Shown here one piece after another: positions 51,621 through 61,281 of a stretch of DNA of 64,000 nt. The notes under the pieces were generated by a model that did not search any database, was not told where the DNA came from, and saw only the letters and a list, made by a program, of their open reading frames with translations. The stretch is taken from the NCBI RefSeq assembly GCF_000488215.1, contig NZ_KI530737.1, positions 1 to 64,000 on the forward strand, written 5' to 3'. The first letter of the stretch is position 1, and each line of letters starts with the position of its first letter. The position numbers and the translations under genes were made by a program. The stretch is from Acinetobacter nectaris CIP 110549. Lineage in GTDB: Bacteria > Pseudomonadota > Gammaproteobacteria > Pseudomonadales > Moraxellaceae.

Positions 51621-52334
51621 ATGCGTAAACTCTCACTTCTTTCTACAGCTGTTATTATTAGTAGTTTGACTATTTTGCCATTAACTGGGTGTTCTAAAAA
51701 TGAATCTGCAGATAAGGCAGATAAAAACCAAGCATCTGGCGTAAAAACAGATAAAAGCACAAACCCTCTTGAAATTTTAAGCTATGCCCAAGGATATCAA
51801 TTAGGTTCTCAACTTCCTGCAGAAATTAATACAAAACAACTTTCTACAGGTATTGATGATGGTAAAGCACATAAAGACCCTCTTTATACACAAGATGAAA
51901 TTAAAGCAGCCTTTGAAAACTACCAAAAAACTTTAGCTCAGAAAGCTCAAGAAGGATCTCAGAAAAATGATCAATTCTTAGCAGAAAATGCAAAAAAACC
52001 TGATATCAAGACAACAGCATCAGGACTACAGTATCAAATCTTAAAAGAAGGTACAGGTAAAAAAGCAACTGCAAGCTCGACAGTGAAAGTAAACTATGAA
52101 GGTAAACTGATCGATGGTACTGTTTTTGACAGTACATTTAGTCGAAATGAGCCAGTAGAACTTTCATTAGGTTCAACCATCCCAGGTTGGATTGAGGGCT
52201 TACCTATGATTAAAGAAGGCGGTAGCATTATGCTATACGTACCTGCAAAACTAGGTTACGGTGATCATGCTGTAGGTAGCATTCCTGCAAATAGCGTTTT
52301 AATCTTTAAAGTTGAATTGCTACAAGTTAAATAG
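51621..52334 (+). CDS. fkpA: FKBP-type peptidyl-prolyl isomerase, lipoprotein (FkpA-like)
   Basis: Protein-folding helper on the periplasmic side. The 237-residue product has a signal peptide with lipobox LTGC (Cys about residue 24), an N-terminal helical dimerisation domain, and a C-terminal FKBP domain (about 130-237) with the active-site pattern VKVNYEGKLIDGTVFDST, GWIEGLPMIKEGG and PAKLGYGD. All key aromatic and Asp residues are kept. First of three tandem FKBP genes; it diverges from galU. The A. baumannii equivalent marks the upstream edge of the K locus. Confidence 0.92.
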   Translation: MRKLSLLSTAVIISSLTILPLTGCSKNESADKADKNQASGVKTDKSTNPLEILSYAQGYQLGSQLPAEINTKQLSTGIDDGKAHKDPLYTQDEIKAAFENYQKTLAQKAQEGSQKNDQFLAENAKKPDIKTTASGLQYQILKEGTGKKATASSTVKVNYEGKLIDGTVFDSTFSRNEPVELSLGSTIPGWIEGLPMIKEGGSIMLYVPAKLGYGDHAVGSIPANSVLIFKVELLQVK

Positions 52335-52342
52335 CCAAAGAA

Positions 52343-52378
52343 GAGATAGAACATAAATATTTGTTCTATCTCCTTTTT
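52343..52378 (+). terminator. Terminator of fkpA
   Basis: 11-bp perfect stem (GAGATAGAACA / TGTTCTATCTC) followed by CCTTTTT. Confidence 0.8.
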
Positions 52379-52629
52379 AAGCAAGACCATCACTAAGTGA
52401 ATTATCTATTAATTTTTCACTGTAAAAATAATAATAAAATTCACATCTATGAAATGCCTTCATAAACCGTTAGTATAAAAATATACTACTTATTTTTCAT
52501 ACTTTGTAGTTTTCTAATTTTTGTTATAGAGGCTTTATCTCTATATAAATATATCTATTCACTGTTCATTCAATTGTTCTAAATGGACGTACTAGGTATG
52601 ACTTCATTTTTTATTTTGGGAATATCAAC

Positions 52630-53355
52630 ATGAATAAGACGCTAATTGGTCTATTGTCTGTGACTTTAGCCACAGCAACATTTGCAGCAAATAATACTTC
52701 GACTAACACACTCAATGAGCAAGAAGCATACAAATTAGGTGCAGAGCTCGCAAAAACAAATAAAGATGCTTCTAATGCACTTAAACAAGATATGGAAGAT
52801 GCTCAGAAGAAAGAGAATCGCAGTCAAAACGATAATAATAGACAATCTTCTAGAAGTAATAATGCTCAAGAAGATGGTCGCATAACATCAAAAAATGAAA
52901 GAAATGCTGAGCCAAAACAAAATAATAATATATCAAATGATCGCCAATCTGATAATAGCTATACTGCAAGACAACGTACTGTTGTTGAAAATAAAGATCG
53001 AGCATTTTTCACAGAAAATAGCCGCCGCTTAGGGGTCGTTACCACTGATTCAGGACTTCAGTATCAAGTATTAAAAGCAGGCTTAGGGCGTATTCCACGC
53101 AATCAACATAATGTTCGTATTTCTTACGAAGTAAAAGACTTAAATGAGCGTTCTATTTTACGTCAAACAGATCAATCAGTACGATTAAGCCGTTTAATGC
53201 CTGCACTTTCTGAAGGTATACAAACAATGCGAGAGAAAGGTAAAACTCGATTCTTCATTCCGACAGGTCTTACTTCAGGCATCAAAGATTTAAGTGCATC
53301 TATCCCTGAAAATACATCATTAATCATAGATGTTGAGCTACAAAGCATCGAATAG
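52630..53355 (+). CDS. Degenerate FKBP-like exported protein
   Basis: A 241-residue paralogue of its neighbours. Signal peptide (LIGLLSVTLATATFA), then a low-complexity hydrophilic region rich in Asn, Arg, Gln and Ser (about 60-120), then an FKBP-like C-terminal domain beginning VVTTDSGLQYQVLKAGLG. In that domain the catalytic pattern YEGxLxDGxxFDSS is replaced by YEVKDLNERSILRQTD and LGYG by LTSGIK, so isomerase activity is doubtful. It may keep only a chaperone or binding role. It lies 295 bases after fkpA, with its own GGGA ribosome site. Confidence 0.85.
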   Translation: MNKTLIGLLSVTLATATFAANNTSTNTLNEQEAYKLGAELAKTNKDASNALKQDMEDAQKKENRSQNDNNRQSSRSNNAQEDGRITSKNERNAEPKQNNNISNDRQSDNSYTARQRTVVENKDRAFFTENSRRLGVVTTDSGLQYQVLKAGLGRIPRNQHNVRISYEVKDLNERSILRQTDQSVRLSRLMPALSEGIQTMREKGKTRFFIPTGLTSGIKDLSASIPENTSLIIDVELQSIE

Positions 53356-53462
53356 TAGATCTATAATAATGTGAAATCAGACATTTATTTTTCGAAAATC
53401 CACTATACAAAGGTATCTTGATTAAGATACCTTTGTTCTATTATTCATCAAAGGATAAAATA

Positions 53463-54164
53463 ATGAGAAAAAGTCTAACTTTCACTATTTTTTCTATTTT
53501 ATGTTTTACCCATCAATATGCTTTATCAGCACCTGCAATAACTTCAAAAAGCCCTTTAAGTGATCAAGCTGGATATAGTCTTGGATATTTACTGGGTAAA
53601 AACAATACTGAAGCACTCCAAGGGATTAATCTTGATGCTTTTATTCAAGGACTTATGGTTGCATCAACCAATCAAGATCCTAGCTTAAGTGAAGATCAGA
53701 TGGGTCAGGTTTTAAATACATATAAGAAAAAAACGGAAGCAAAAGAGTTCTTAGAACTCAAGCAACAAGCAGATAATAATTTAGTTAGTGGCAATGCGTT
53801 TTTAGCACAAAATGCAAAAAAACAAGGCGTTGTAACAACACCAACAGGTCTACAGTACCTCACGATTCAAGAAGGCTCTGGGAATACACCTAAAGCAACT
53901 AGCACCGTACAAATTAACTATGAAGGACGGCTGATTGATGGCACAGTGTTTGATAGTTCAATTGCACGACAACAGCCTGTGACTTTAAAAATAAGTGATG
54001 TGGTAACAGGGCTTGCACAAGGATTGCTTACAATGAAAGAAGGTGGAAAATCTCGTTTCTTTATTCCTGCAAAGCTAGGTTACGGTACAATTGGATCTGG
54101 CGATGCAATTCAACCCAATAGTGCTCTAATTTTTGATGTAGAACTATTAAAAGTCGAAAACTAA
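53463..54164 (+). CDS. FKBP-type peptidyl-prolyl isomerase (FkpA/Mip-like)
   Basis: Third tandem FKBP paralogue, 233 residues from the ATG at 53463 (AAGGAT upstream; the open frame extends 15 codons). Signal peptide (SLTFTIFSILCFTHQYALSA), N-terminal FKBP_N helical domain (GYSLGYLLGK ...), and an intact FKBP domain: VQINYEGRLIDGTVFDSS, GLAQGLLTMKEGGKSRFFIP, AKLGYG. There is no lipobox, so it should be soluble in the periplasm. Close similarity to fkpA suggests local duplication. Confidence 0.92.
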   Translation: MRKSLTFTIFSILCFTHQYALSAPAITSKSPLSDQAGYSLGYLLGKNNTEALQGINLDAFIQGLMVASTNQDPSLSEDQMGQVLNTYKKKTEAKEFLELKQQADNNLVSGNAFLAQNAKKQGVVTTPTGLQYLTIQEGSGNTPKATSTVQINYEGRLIDGTVFDSSIARQQPVTLKISDVVTGLAQGLLTMKEGGKSRFFIPAKLGYGTIGSGDAIQPNSALIFDVELLKVEN

Positions 54165-54240
54165 CTCCATGAATAGGGGGAATTCCAATTACCCCTATAT
54201 TGAACTTCTAAGCAATCCTTTTTAGTAATACTGATTAGAT

Positions 54241-54268
54241 CAATAACAAATATAACGATCGGTTATTG
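54241..54268. promoter_or_regulatory. Nested inverted repeats upstream of the catalase gene
   Basis: CAATAAC (54241-54247) faces GTTATTG (54262-54268), and inside it ATAAC-GATCG-GTTAT is a 15-bp palindrome (54252-54266). It lies about 95 bases before the catalase start, so it could be an operator; an OxyR-type match was not established. Confidence 0.4.
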
Positions 54269-54362
54269 CAATGATAATAATAAAATTAATCTAATTTAAA
54301 AATAACAAGATACTGATTAAAATTACATCTCAAGCATGGTACTTCAGTTTCTAGGCAAATAT

Positions 54363-55889
54363 ATGAATTTAAAACATCCTTTAGCAATCGCGATATTGAT
54401 TGCGCCAACTTTTGCTTCACAAATGACTATTGCAGCAGACCCACTAACACGTGATAACGGTGCTCTTGTTGGAGACAACCAAAACTCACAAACAGCAGGT
54501 GCGAATGGTCCAGCCCTTCTTCAAGATGTTCAACTTATTCAAAAATTACAACGTTTCGACCGTGAACGTATTCCTGAGCGTGTTGTACATGCAAGAGGTA
54601 CAGGCGTACATGGTGTATTTACACCATCGGCAGACATTTCTGACCTAACAATGGCTAAAGTATTTACACCAGGAACACAAACTCCTGTATTTGTACGTTT
54701 TTCTGCTGTAGTACATGGTAATCACTCTCCTGAAACACTACGTGATCCACGTGGTTTTGCAACAAAGTTTTATACCCAAGATGGTAACTGGGACTTAGTC
54801 GGAAATAATTTCCCAACATTTTTTATTCGCGATGCGATTAAATTCCCAGATATGGTTCATGCATTCAAACCAAATCCACAAAATAACTTAGATGATATGG
54901 GACGTACGTTTGACTTTTTCCAACATGTGCCTGAAGCAACACGTACTTTAACTGAGCTGTTCTCTGATCGTGGTACACCTGCAGGCTACCGTTTCATGGA
55001 CGGTAATAGTGTTCACGCTTACAAGTTTGTAAATGCTAAAGGTGAAGTTCACTATGTGAAGTTCCACTGGAAGAGCTTACAAGGTGAGAAAAACTTAACA
55101 CCAAAAGAAGTGCCTATGGTACAAGGTCAAGACTATAGTCATATGACACATGATCTTGTAAACAGCATTCAACGTGGTGAATACCCGAAATGGGACCTAT
55201 ACATTCAAGTACTTAAGCCAGAAGACTTAGCAAAGTTTGACTTTAATCCACTTGATGCAACAAAAGTTTGGCCAAATGTTCCTGAACATAAAATTGGTCA
55301 AATGGTCTTAAATAAAAATGTAGATAACTACTTCCAAGAAACTGAGCAAGTTGCAATGGCACCTGCAAACATTGTTCCTGGTATAGAACCATCAGAAGAT
55401 AAGTTACTACAAGGTCGTGTTTTTGCATACGCTGATACGCAATTACACCGTATTGGCACCAATGGTATGAGCTTACCAATTAACCGCCCTGTAGTTGCTG
55501 TAAATAATGGCAATCAGGATGGTGCAATGAACTTCGGTCATACGACAACATCTGTAAACTATGAACCAAGCTCACGTAACCCAAGACCACAAGTTGCATC
55601 TGCTCGCTATAGCGAATTGCCACTCATGGGTACAACACAGCAAACAAAGATTCAAAAAGAGCAGAACTTTAAGCAAGCTGGTGAGCTTTATCGTTCATTT
55701 ACCACAATGGAACGTCGTGACCTAATAGACAACTTTGGTGGTGCGCTTTCTGGTGCAGATGAACCTGCTAAATACAAGATTGCATCATTCTTATATAAAG
55801 CAGATCCTGAATATGGTACAGGCGTTGCAAAAATTGCAAAAGTTGATGTAAACCGCGTGAAAGCAATGGCTGCACAATTACAAGACTAA
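54363..55889 (+). CDS. Exported monofunctional heme catalase (clade 3 type)
   Basis: Breaks down hydrogen peroxide, probably in the periplasm. The 508-residue protein has a signal peptide (LAIAILIAPTFASQMTIAA), unusual for catalases but known for KatB of Pseudomonas. Active-site residues are present: His76 in PERVVHARGTGVHG, Asn in LVGNNFPTFFIRD, and the heme Tyr in RVFAYADTQLHRIG. The small-subunit length fits clade 3. ATG at 54363 is preferred over an upstream one that would spoil the signal peptide. An ankyrin gene follows as in Pseudomonas katB-ankB. Confidence 0.93.
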   Translation: MNLKHPLAIAILIAPTFASQMTIAADPLTRDNGALVGDNQNSQTAGANGPALLQDVQLIQKLQRFDRERIPERVVHARGTGVHGVFTPSADISDLTMAKVFTPGTQTPVFVRFSAVVHGNHSPETLRDPRGFATKFYTQDGNWDLVGNNFPTFFIRDAIKFPDMVHAFKPNPQNNLDDMGRTFDFFQHVPEATRTLTELFSDRGTPAGYRFMDGNSVHAYKFVNAKGEVHYVKFHWKSLQGEKNLTPKEVPMVQGQDYSHMTHDLVNSIQRGEYPKWDLYIQVLKPEDLAKFDFNPLDATKVWPNVPEHKIGQMVLNKNVDNYFQETEQVAMAPANIVPGIEPSEDKLLQGRVFAYADTQLHRIGTNGMSLPINRPVVAVNNGNQDGAMNFGHTTTSVNYEPSSRNPRPQVASARYSELPLMGTTQQTKIQKEQNFKQAGELYRSFTTMERRDLIDNFGGALSGADEPAKYKIASFLYKADPEYGTGVAKIAKVDVNRVKAMAAQLQD

Positions 55890-55913
55890 TTCTTCACAAT
55901 TGTCATATCACGG

Positions 55914-55947
55914 CATCATGTATGTATTCGTACGTACATGATGTTTT
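55914..55947 (+). terminator. Hairpin with TTCG tetraloop between catalase and ankyrin genes
   Basis: 13-bp arms (CATCATGTATGTA / TACGTACATGATG, one G-T pair) closed by TTCG, followed by TTTT. It may be a partial terminator or an mRNA stabiliser that adjusts expression of the ankyrin gene. Confidence 0.7.
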
Positions 55948-55964
55948 AACTTTGGGAGACTGTA

Positions 55965-56528
55965 ATGAAACACCTATTTTTAACAATAGCAGTAATACTC
56001 TTATCTTACTCATCATTGACTTTTGCAGACACAAACATTTCCACTCAACCTTCAAAAAATATTTCTGCTGAAGAAGCCAAGACACAACTCACTCAGTATT
56101 ATTTTGATGCTGCACGTGATGGTAATACAAAGATGCTGAGTGAATTTATTCAAGCAGGATATAACTTAAATACCCAAGATGAAAAAGGCTATACGGCGTT
56201 GATTCTCGCTGCATACCATGGTCATACAGAAGCAGTGAATCAACTTCTCAAAGCAGGAGCAAATGCATGTGTTCAAGATAAGTCAGGCAATACGGCTTTA
56301 ATGGGTGCCATTTTTAAAGGTGAATTACGTATTGCAAGAACACTAATGAAAGCTGGTTGCTCACCTGATCAGGCCAATGGCTCAGGACAAACTGCAAGTA
56401 TGTACGCTGCTCTTTTTCAACGCAAAGAAATACTTGATGCACTCGTAAAACAAGGTGCAAATACTCAACTGACTGATAAGCGTGGCAATACTGTCAACAA
56501 TCTAAGTCAAGGTAACTTTAATAATTAA
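55965..56528 (+). CDS. Exported ankyrin-repeat protein (AnkB-like)
   Basis: A 187-residue protein with a signal peptide (LFLTIAVILLSYSSLTFA) and about four ankyrin repeats (for example GYTALILAAYHGHTEAVNQLL, GNTALMGAIFKGELRIARTL, GQTASMYAALFQRKEILDAL, shown in part). In Pseudomonas aeruginosa the periplasmic-side ankyrin protein AnkB is needed for full KatB catalase activity; the same order here suggests the same helper role. GGGAG precedes the ATG. Its end overlaps the convergent neighbour by four bases. Confidence 0.88.
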   Translation: MKHLFLTIAVILLSYSSLTFADTNISTQPSKNISAEEAKTQLTQYYFDAARDGNTKMLSEFIQAGYNLNTQDEKGYTALILAAYHGHTEAVNQLLKAGANACVQDKSGNTALMGAIFKGELRIARTLMKAGCSPDQANGSGQTASMYAALFQRKEILDALVKQGANTQLTDKRGNTVNNLSQGNFNN

Positions 56529-57805
56529 AGTGATTGATAATGCTCTTCAAGCACTTGGCTAAATATACTTTCGATCATCCAAACACGATATAAACTATTA
56601 AATGTATATGTTCTTTGATTTACTTTTAGCACCAATACAGGGAAGTTTGGCTGATTTTTCTCAATACACTGAACATCATTGTTCTGTAAGTAACCTTTTA
56701 CATCTTCTTTATTAAGTAAAGTATCTATTGGCAGATTTTTACGTATTTTTTGAATATGTGCTGGGTACGATAAATCCTGACCATGAACCCATACAGACTC
56801 TAAAATCCGATACATTGTTTCAATACGCTCATCATCATTCACACTATAAAACAACGTTGCAATATCTAATACTGTTTCTTCTGTCGGTCGACAAAACGGC
56901 GTAAAAGCAACTTCTGTACGATTAGATAAACGCATTGCGAGTGCCCAATCAAACTGATCTCGTCCATGATAAGTTAAAGGATGTATACGTAATTGAATAT
57001 TATAATAATTCGCTAACTCTTCTTTAATATATGCCAATAACAGCCAACTAATAGGATCTTCTAAAGCAATATATAAATCTAACTCTGGTTGCATTGCTTG
57101 AATGTCTGCAAGTTCCTCTGCATCATTAATTAGATGCTCTCGCCATTCAATATGGTTAATTAAAAATATTGGATTATCTGTCAGTAGTTTTTGTTGTTTT
57201 AATCGTCGAGTGAGGCGAAGTAAGTCATCAAAGGCATTATATTTTTTACCGCCAAACTCAAAATAGCTTGCCAGAACAGCATCATCATTAAAAACTCGTT
57301 CTTTAAAATACTGTTCTTTATGCTGTTTACTTGCCATGACATATAAAATACGCAACTTCCCATATTGTTGCTGCCATAACATATGAAAGACGTCTTCAAG
57401 TAGATAAAGAAACTTCTCTTCCCTTAACGGCGTATTTCTTAAAATAATTTCTGCTTGATCTAATGCAGCTTTAGATGGAAGCTCAGGATGGTCATCATAA
57501 CCAAAACCGTGCTGCTTCGCTAAATTCTTAGCATCATTTAAAGCATATGCTTGCCATTCTTCAGCAGTCATTCCATTTGGTGCTGCTGCCGCATTTTTAG
57601 AAATAATGACTTTAAGTGGCTTTAATTCATCCACTAAAATTTCATTCAGCTTTGCCAATTGCTGAACAATTAAATAGCTATACACATCATCTAAACGTAA
57701 ATGGATCGTTAAACCTTGATCGATTGGCAAGACATCTTGGCGAATAGGTTTATTATAAAACCATTTCGACTGGATAGGATCAAACCATCGACGTAAAAAA
57801 GACAT
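56525..57805 (-). CDS. Double DsbA/HCCA-isomerase-fold protein
   Basis: Cautious call. The 426-residue cytoplasmic-looking protein seems to be two copies of a thioredoxin-like DsbA/2-hydroxychromene-2-carboxylate isomerase fold: residues about 30-210 (LTIHLRLDDVYSYLIVQQL...) and about 240-426 (ELDLYIALEDPISWLLLAYI ... QFDWALAMRLSNR). The strand-Asp/Ser-Pro-Ser-Trp/Tyr pattern at the start of each half is the clue. No CxxC motif is present, so it is not a disulfide oxidase. The substrate is unknown. It is monocistronic and converges on the ankyrin gene. Confidence 0.6.
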   Translation of the reverse strand: MSFLRRWFDPIQSKWFYNKPIRQDVLPIDQGLTIHLRLDDVYSYLIVQQLAKLNEILVDELKPLKVIISKNAAAAPNGMTAEEWQAYALNDAKNLAKQHGFGYDDHPELPSKAALDQAEIILRNTPLREEKFLYLLEDVFHMLWQQQYGKLRILYVMASKQHKEQYFKERVFNDDAVLASYFEFGGKKYNAFDDLLRLTRRLKQQKLLTDNPIFLINHIEWREHLINDAEELADIQAMQPELDLYIALEDPISWLLLAYIKEELANYYNIQLRIHPLTYHGRDQFDWALAMRLSNRTEVAFTPFCRPTEETVLDIATLFYSVNDDERIETMYRILESVWVHGQDLSYPAHIQKIRKNLPIDTLLNKEDVKGYLQNNDVQCIEKNQPNFPVLVLKVNQRTYTFNSLYRVWMIESIFSQVLEEHYQSL

Positions 57806-57982
57806 GCTTTGCGCCTCTAAAAATAATTCCGTAATAACATAGAGAATCGTTCATTCAAACTTTAACAATTTTAGTTAAGGTTTATTCTGTTCGATGAATA
57901 CTAAGTTTATCAAAAAATGAAGAATTTCGGCGGAAATATTTGCACAACAAAATGAATTTTAAGTTTAGTTTAATAAATAAAA

Positions 57983-58008
57983 ACCGCTACAAGCGTACTC
58001 ATAGCGGT
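57983..58008 (-). terminator. Terminator of ilvD
   Basis: 7-bp stem (ACCGCTA / TAGCGGT) with a 12-base loop; T5 follows on the minus strand. Confidence 0.75.
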
Positions 58009-58030
58009 CTCATTTTATACTATATAAAGC

Positions 58031-59860
58031 TTACAGGGTTCTTACTGCACCTTTTGCAGCACTGGTTGTATGCTGTGCATAAATTTTTAATGCTTTAGAA
58101 ACTTTACGTTTTCTTTCTTCTTCGGGCTTCCAGCCTTTCTCTTCTTGAATAACACGGCGTTTTGCTAAAGTTTCATCATCAACTTTCACATTCATGCTAC
58201 GGTTTGGAATATCAATTTCAATGATATCTCCATCTTCGATTAAGCCAATTGCACCACCTTCTGCTGCTTCAGGTGAGATATGACCAATTGATAAACCTGA
58301 TGAACCACCAGAGAATCGACCATCTGTAATTAATGCACAATCCTTACCTAAGCCCTTAGATTTTAAGTAGCTTGTTGGATATAGCATTTCTTGCATGCCC
58401 GGACCACCACGAGGTCCTTCGTAACGAATTACAACCACATCGCCCGCTTTAATATCATGACCTAAAATCGCTTCAACAGCGGCATCTTGGCTTTCAAAAA
58501 CACGAGCTTGCCCTGTAAATTTTAGAATTGAATCATCGACACCAGCAGTCTTTACAATGCATCCATCAAGTGCAATATTTCCAAATAGTACAGCAAGACC
58601 ACCATCTTGAGAGAAGGCATGCTCAGCACTACGAATTACGCCTGTTTCACGATTACCATCTAAAGTTGGATAATAGCGATTTTGTGAGAATGCAACTTGT
58701 GTAGGTACACCACCCGGAGAAGAACGATAAAACTCATAAATTTCAGGATCTTCATGAGAAATGATATCCCACTTATTAATCGCATCTGCAAGTGTTTTTT
58801 CATGTACTGTACTTACCGATGTATCAAGCAATTTAGCACGATCTAACTCACCTAAAATTGCCATAATGCCCCCTGCACGGTGCACATCTTCCATATGTAC
58901 ATCTTGTTTTGCAGGTGCAACTTTACAAAGTACAGGAACATGGCGAGATAGTTGGTCGATATCAGCCATCGTGAAATCAACTTCGGCTTCATGTGCAGCC
59001 GCCAATAAGTGTAATACCGTATTGGTTGAGCCACCCATCGCAACATCTAAAGTCATTGCATTTTTAAATGCTGCTTTGGTTGCAATTGAACGAGGTAATA
59101 CAGATTCGTCATTTTCTTCGTAGTAGCGCTTCGCAATTTTTACAATTTGCTCGCCCGCTTTTAAGAAAAGTTTTTTGCGGTTAGCATGTGTAGCTACGAT
59201 TGAACCATTACCCGGCAAAGACAAACCAAGTGCTTCTGTTAAACAGTTCATTGAGTTTGCTGTAAACATGCCTGAACATGAACCGCATGTTGGGCATGCA
59301 GAACGTTCAAAATCTTTTACTTCTTCATCGGTATAGCTATCATCTGCTGCAACAACCATCGCATCAACAAGGTCAATTGCCTTTTCATTGCCTCTAAATT
59401 TTACTTTCCCCGCCTCCATTGGGCCACCTGATACGAATATCACAGGAATATTTAGACGCATAGATGCCATGAGCATTCCTGGCGTAATTTTATCGCAGTT
59501 TGAAATACATACCATTGCATCTGCACAATGTGCACTCACCATATATTCAACAGAGTCTGCAATTAAGTCGCGTGATGGTAGCGAGTACAGCATGCCATCA
59601 TGCCCCATAGCAATACCATCATCTACAGCAATCGTATTAAACTCTTTTGCAACACCACCTGCTTCTTGTATTTGCTCTGCAACCAACTGACCAAGATCTT
59701 TTAGATGTACATGACCAGGAACAAATTGAGTAAATGAGTTTACAACGGCAATAATCGGTTTGCCAAAATCCTCATCTTTCATACCAGTTGCACGCCATAA
59801 GCCGCGTGCACCTGCCATATTTCTTCCATGTGTTGATGTTTTTGAACGATAATCAGGCAT
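58031..59860 (-). CDS. ilvD: Dihydroxy-acid dehydratase
   Basis: Fe-S dehydratase of branched-chain amino acid synthesis. From ATG at 59860 (GGAAAA upstream) the product has 609 residues; an in-frame TTG four codons upstream is rejected. Seen motifs are the Fe-S Cys in [12 protein letters not shown] and [17 protein letters not shown], and the C-terminal [25 protein letters not shown]. It is monocistronic with a long upstream gap. Confidence 0.96.
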   Translation of the reverse strand: MPDYRSKTSTHGRNMAGARGLWRATGMKDEDFGKPIIAVVNSFTQFVPGHVHLKDLGQLVAEQIQEAGGVAKEFNTIAVDDGIAMGHDGMLYSLPSRDLIADSVEYMVSAHCADAMVCISNCDKITPGMLMASMRLNIPVIFVSGGPMEAGKVKFRGNEKAIDLVDAMVVAADDSYTDEEVKDFERSACPTCGSCSGMFTANSMNCLTEALGLSLPGNGSIVATHANRKKLFLKAGEQIVKIAKRYYEENDESVLPRSIATKAAFKNAMTLDVAMGGSTNTVLHLLAAAHEAEVDFTMADIDQLSRHVPVLCKVAPAKQDVHMEDVHRAGGIMAILGELDRAKLLDTSVSTVHEKTLADAINKWDIISHEDPEIYEFYRSSPGGVPTQVAFSQNRYYPTLDGNRETGVIRSAEHAFSQDGGLAVLFGNIALDGCIVKTAGVDDSILKFTGQARVFESQDAAVEAILGHDIKAGDVVVIRYEGPRGGPGMQEMLYPTSYLKSKGLGKDCALITDGRFSGGSSGLSIGHISPEAAEGGAIGLIEDGDIIEIDIPNRSMNVKVDDETLAKRRVIQEEKGWKPEEERKRKVSKALKIYAQHTTSAAKGAVRTL

Positions 59861-60388
59861 GAGTTTTTCCAATTTTTATGCTTGAGATGAGTAACGATCT
59901 CTGGCTAAACGTAATATGTATGAAGTTAGCCAGTTCGCTGTCTCATACAAAGAGTGACAAGTAAGTTATAGATGTTTCTTTATATAAACATGCCATAGCA
60001 AAAGTATTGGGCAAATACTTAATATAGACATGTAACATCATAGATATGGAAAATCACGCTTATGGGAAGTAGCAATACCTATTTTAGGTTGGGTGAGCTT
60101 GCATAAGAAGCCAGCAATAAGTCGTTTAGACTCAAAGGCGTATTTCCAAAATCTAAATATACCTATGGTTTATCTCATAACTAATAAGGATCACTTATTT
60201 ATAATCGATTGAGACCATCATATTATTTTTCATTCTATAGAACAGTATGGATTTCTAAAAGTCAAAATATCATTCATTTTCAGAATAAAAGATCAAAATT
60301 TAATGAATATTTTTTTATTATTGATAAATATTTTTTATGAAAGATAAAAGTCAAAGCCATCTTATTCAATAACTTTGACTTATCACTG
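59861..60388. other. 528-base gap upstream of ilvD
   Basis: No ORF with a start is supported. A stretch at about 60050-60150 is less AT-rich than its surroundings and on the minus strand keeps an open frame of some 40 codons (ending KLTQPKIGIATSHKRDFPYL) without a start codon. It could be a gene remnant or a dispersed repeat. The ilvD promoter must lie in the part near 59,900-60,000. No leader peptide with Leu/Val/Ile codon runs was found. Confidence 0.4.
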
Positions 60389-61198
60389 TTACCAATCTAC
60401 AACTACACGACGATTTGGTGACTCACATACATGCTTCGCAACTGTACGTTGATCACCTTTACATTGCTCAAATTGACTAGTTTTGTTTGCAGCTACAACA
60501 TGAATAATATCTGCTGATATACCTGACTGAATGAGTTGCTGCTCAACCGTTTTAGCACGTGCTTGAGAAAGTTTTTGGTTATAGCTATACGATCCTTTTG
60601 TATCTGTATAACCTGTTACTGTCACACTTTGACTATTTGTTTTCTTTATTGCATTTGCAATTTTTTCAATAGATTCTTCCTTAGAAACAATTGCTTGCCG
60701 ATCTGAACGATCAAATGCAAATAATACATAAGCGGTGTGTGGAACAACCTCTTGTTTTACTGGAACAGGTACAACAACAGGGCGGTTATTTACTCCCCAG
60801 TCCATGAGTCCTTGGCACTCTTCACCTTTCCAATATAAAGTTTTACCAATGTAATCTTTATCAAAATCAATTCTTAACTGACAACGTTTATATTGCTGTG
60901 TATTAGGTACACGAATATCTAAAACATAGTTCCAAGTACGTACAAAAAATATCCCTTCATTAAATTGAGGGTTACCTAATAAATGACGATATTGATCCTT
61001 CGTTAGACCTGTTGAAAGATTTGCAACTGTCCCATATTCATAACGTGGAACTTGTTTCAAATAACTGTCTTTGATTTCGGGGAATTTAACTTCAGAAGTG
61101 TCTGTAGTGGTATCTACACTTTCTGCTTTTACGGCAGCGGATGCAAAGGTAAGTGAAAATGCTGTACTTATACATAACGTAGCTATTATTTTTTTCAT
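60389..61198 (-). CDS. tpgA: TpgA-type peptidoglycan-binding partner of the trimeric autotransporter
   Basis: A 269-residue exported protein with signal peptide ([22 protein letters not shown]). Residues about 35-145 resemble a BamE/SmpA-like domain ([29 protein letters not shown]); residues about 160-269 are an OmpA-C domain ([23 protein letters not shown] and SPNRRVVV), which binds peptidoglycan. TpgA of Acinetobacter sp. Tol 5 has this layout and anchors the adhesin AtaA. The gene lies 83 bases downstream of the adhesin gene, as in Tol 5. Start chosen at MKKIIAT; 15 more codons are open. Confidence 0.88.
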   Translation of the reverse strand: MKKIIATLCISTAFSLTFASAAVKAESVDTTTDTSEVKFPEIKDSYLKQVPRYEYGTVANLSTGLTKDQYRHLLGNPQFNEGIFFVRTWNYVLDIRVPNTQQYKRCQLRIDFDKDYIGKTLYWKGEECQGLMDWGVNNRPVVVPVPVKQEVVPHTAYVLFAFDRSDRQAIVSKEESIEKIANAIKKTNSQSVTVTGYTDTKGSYSYNQKLSQARAKTVEQQLIQSGISADIIHVVAANKTSQFEQCKGDQRTVAKHVCESPNRRVVVDW

Positions 61199-61281
61199 TT
61201 GTTTTACTCTTGAAATAGTATAGAAAAATAAATATGAGACCACTTAAAACAAGCAGTCTCATACTCTATTCAACTCATAAC

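Noticed and set aside
59861..60388. Attenuator leader peptide for ilvD
   Set aside because: No short ORF with a run of Leu, Val or Ile codons followed by alternative hairpins was seen.
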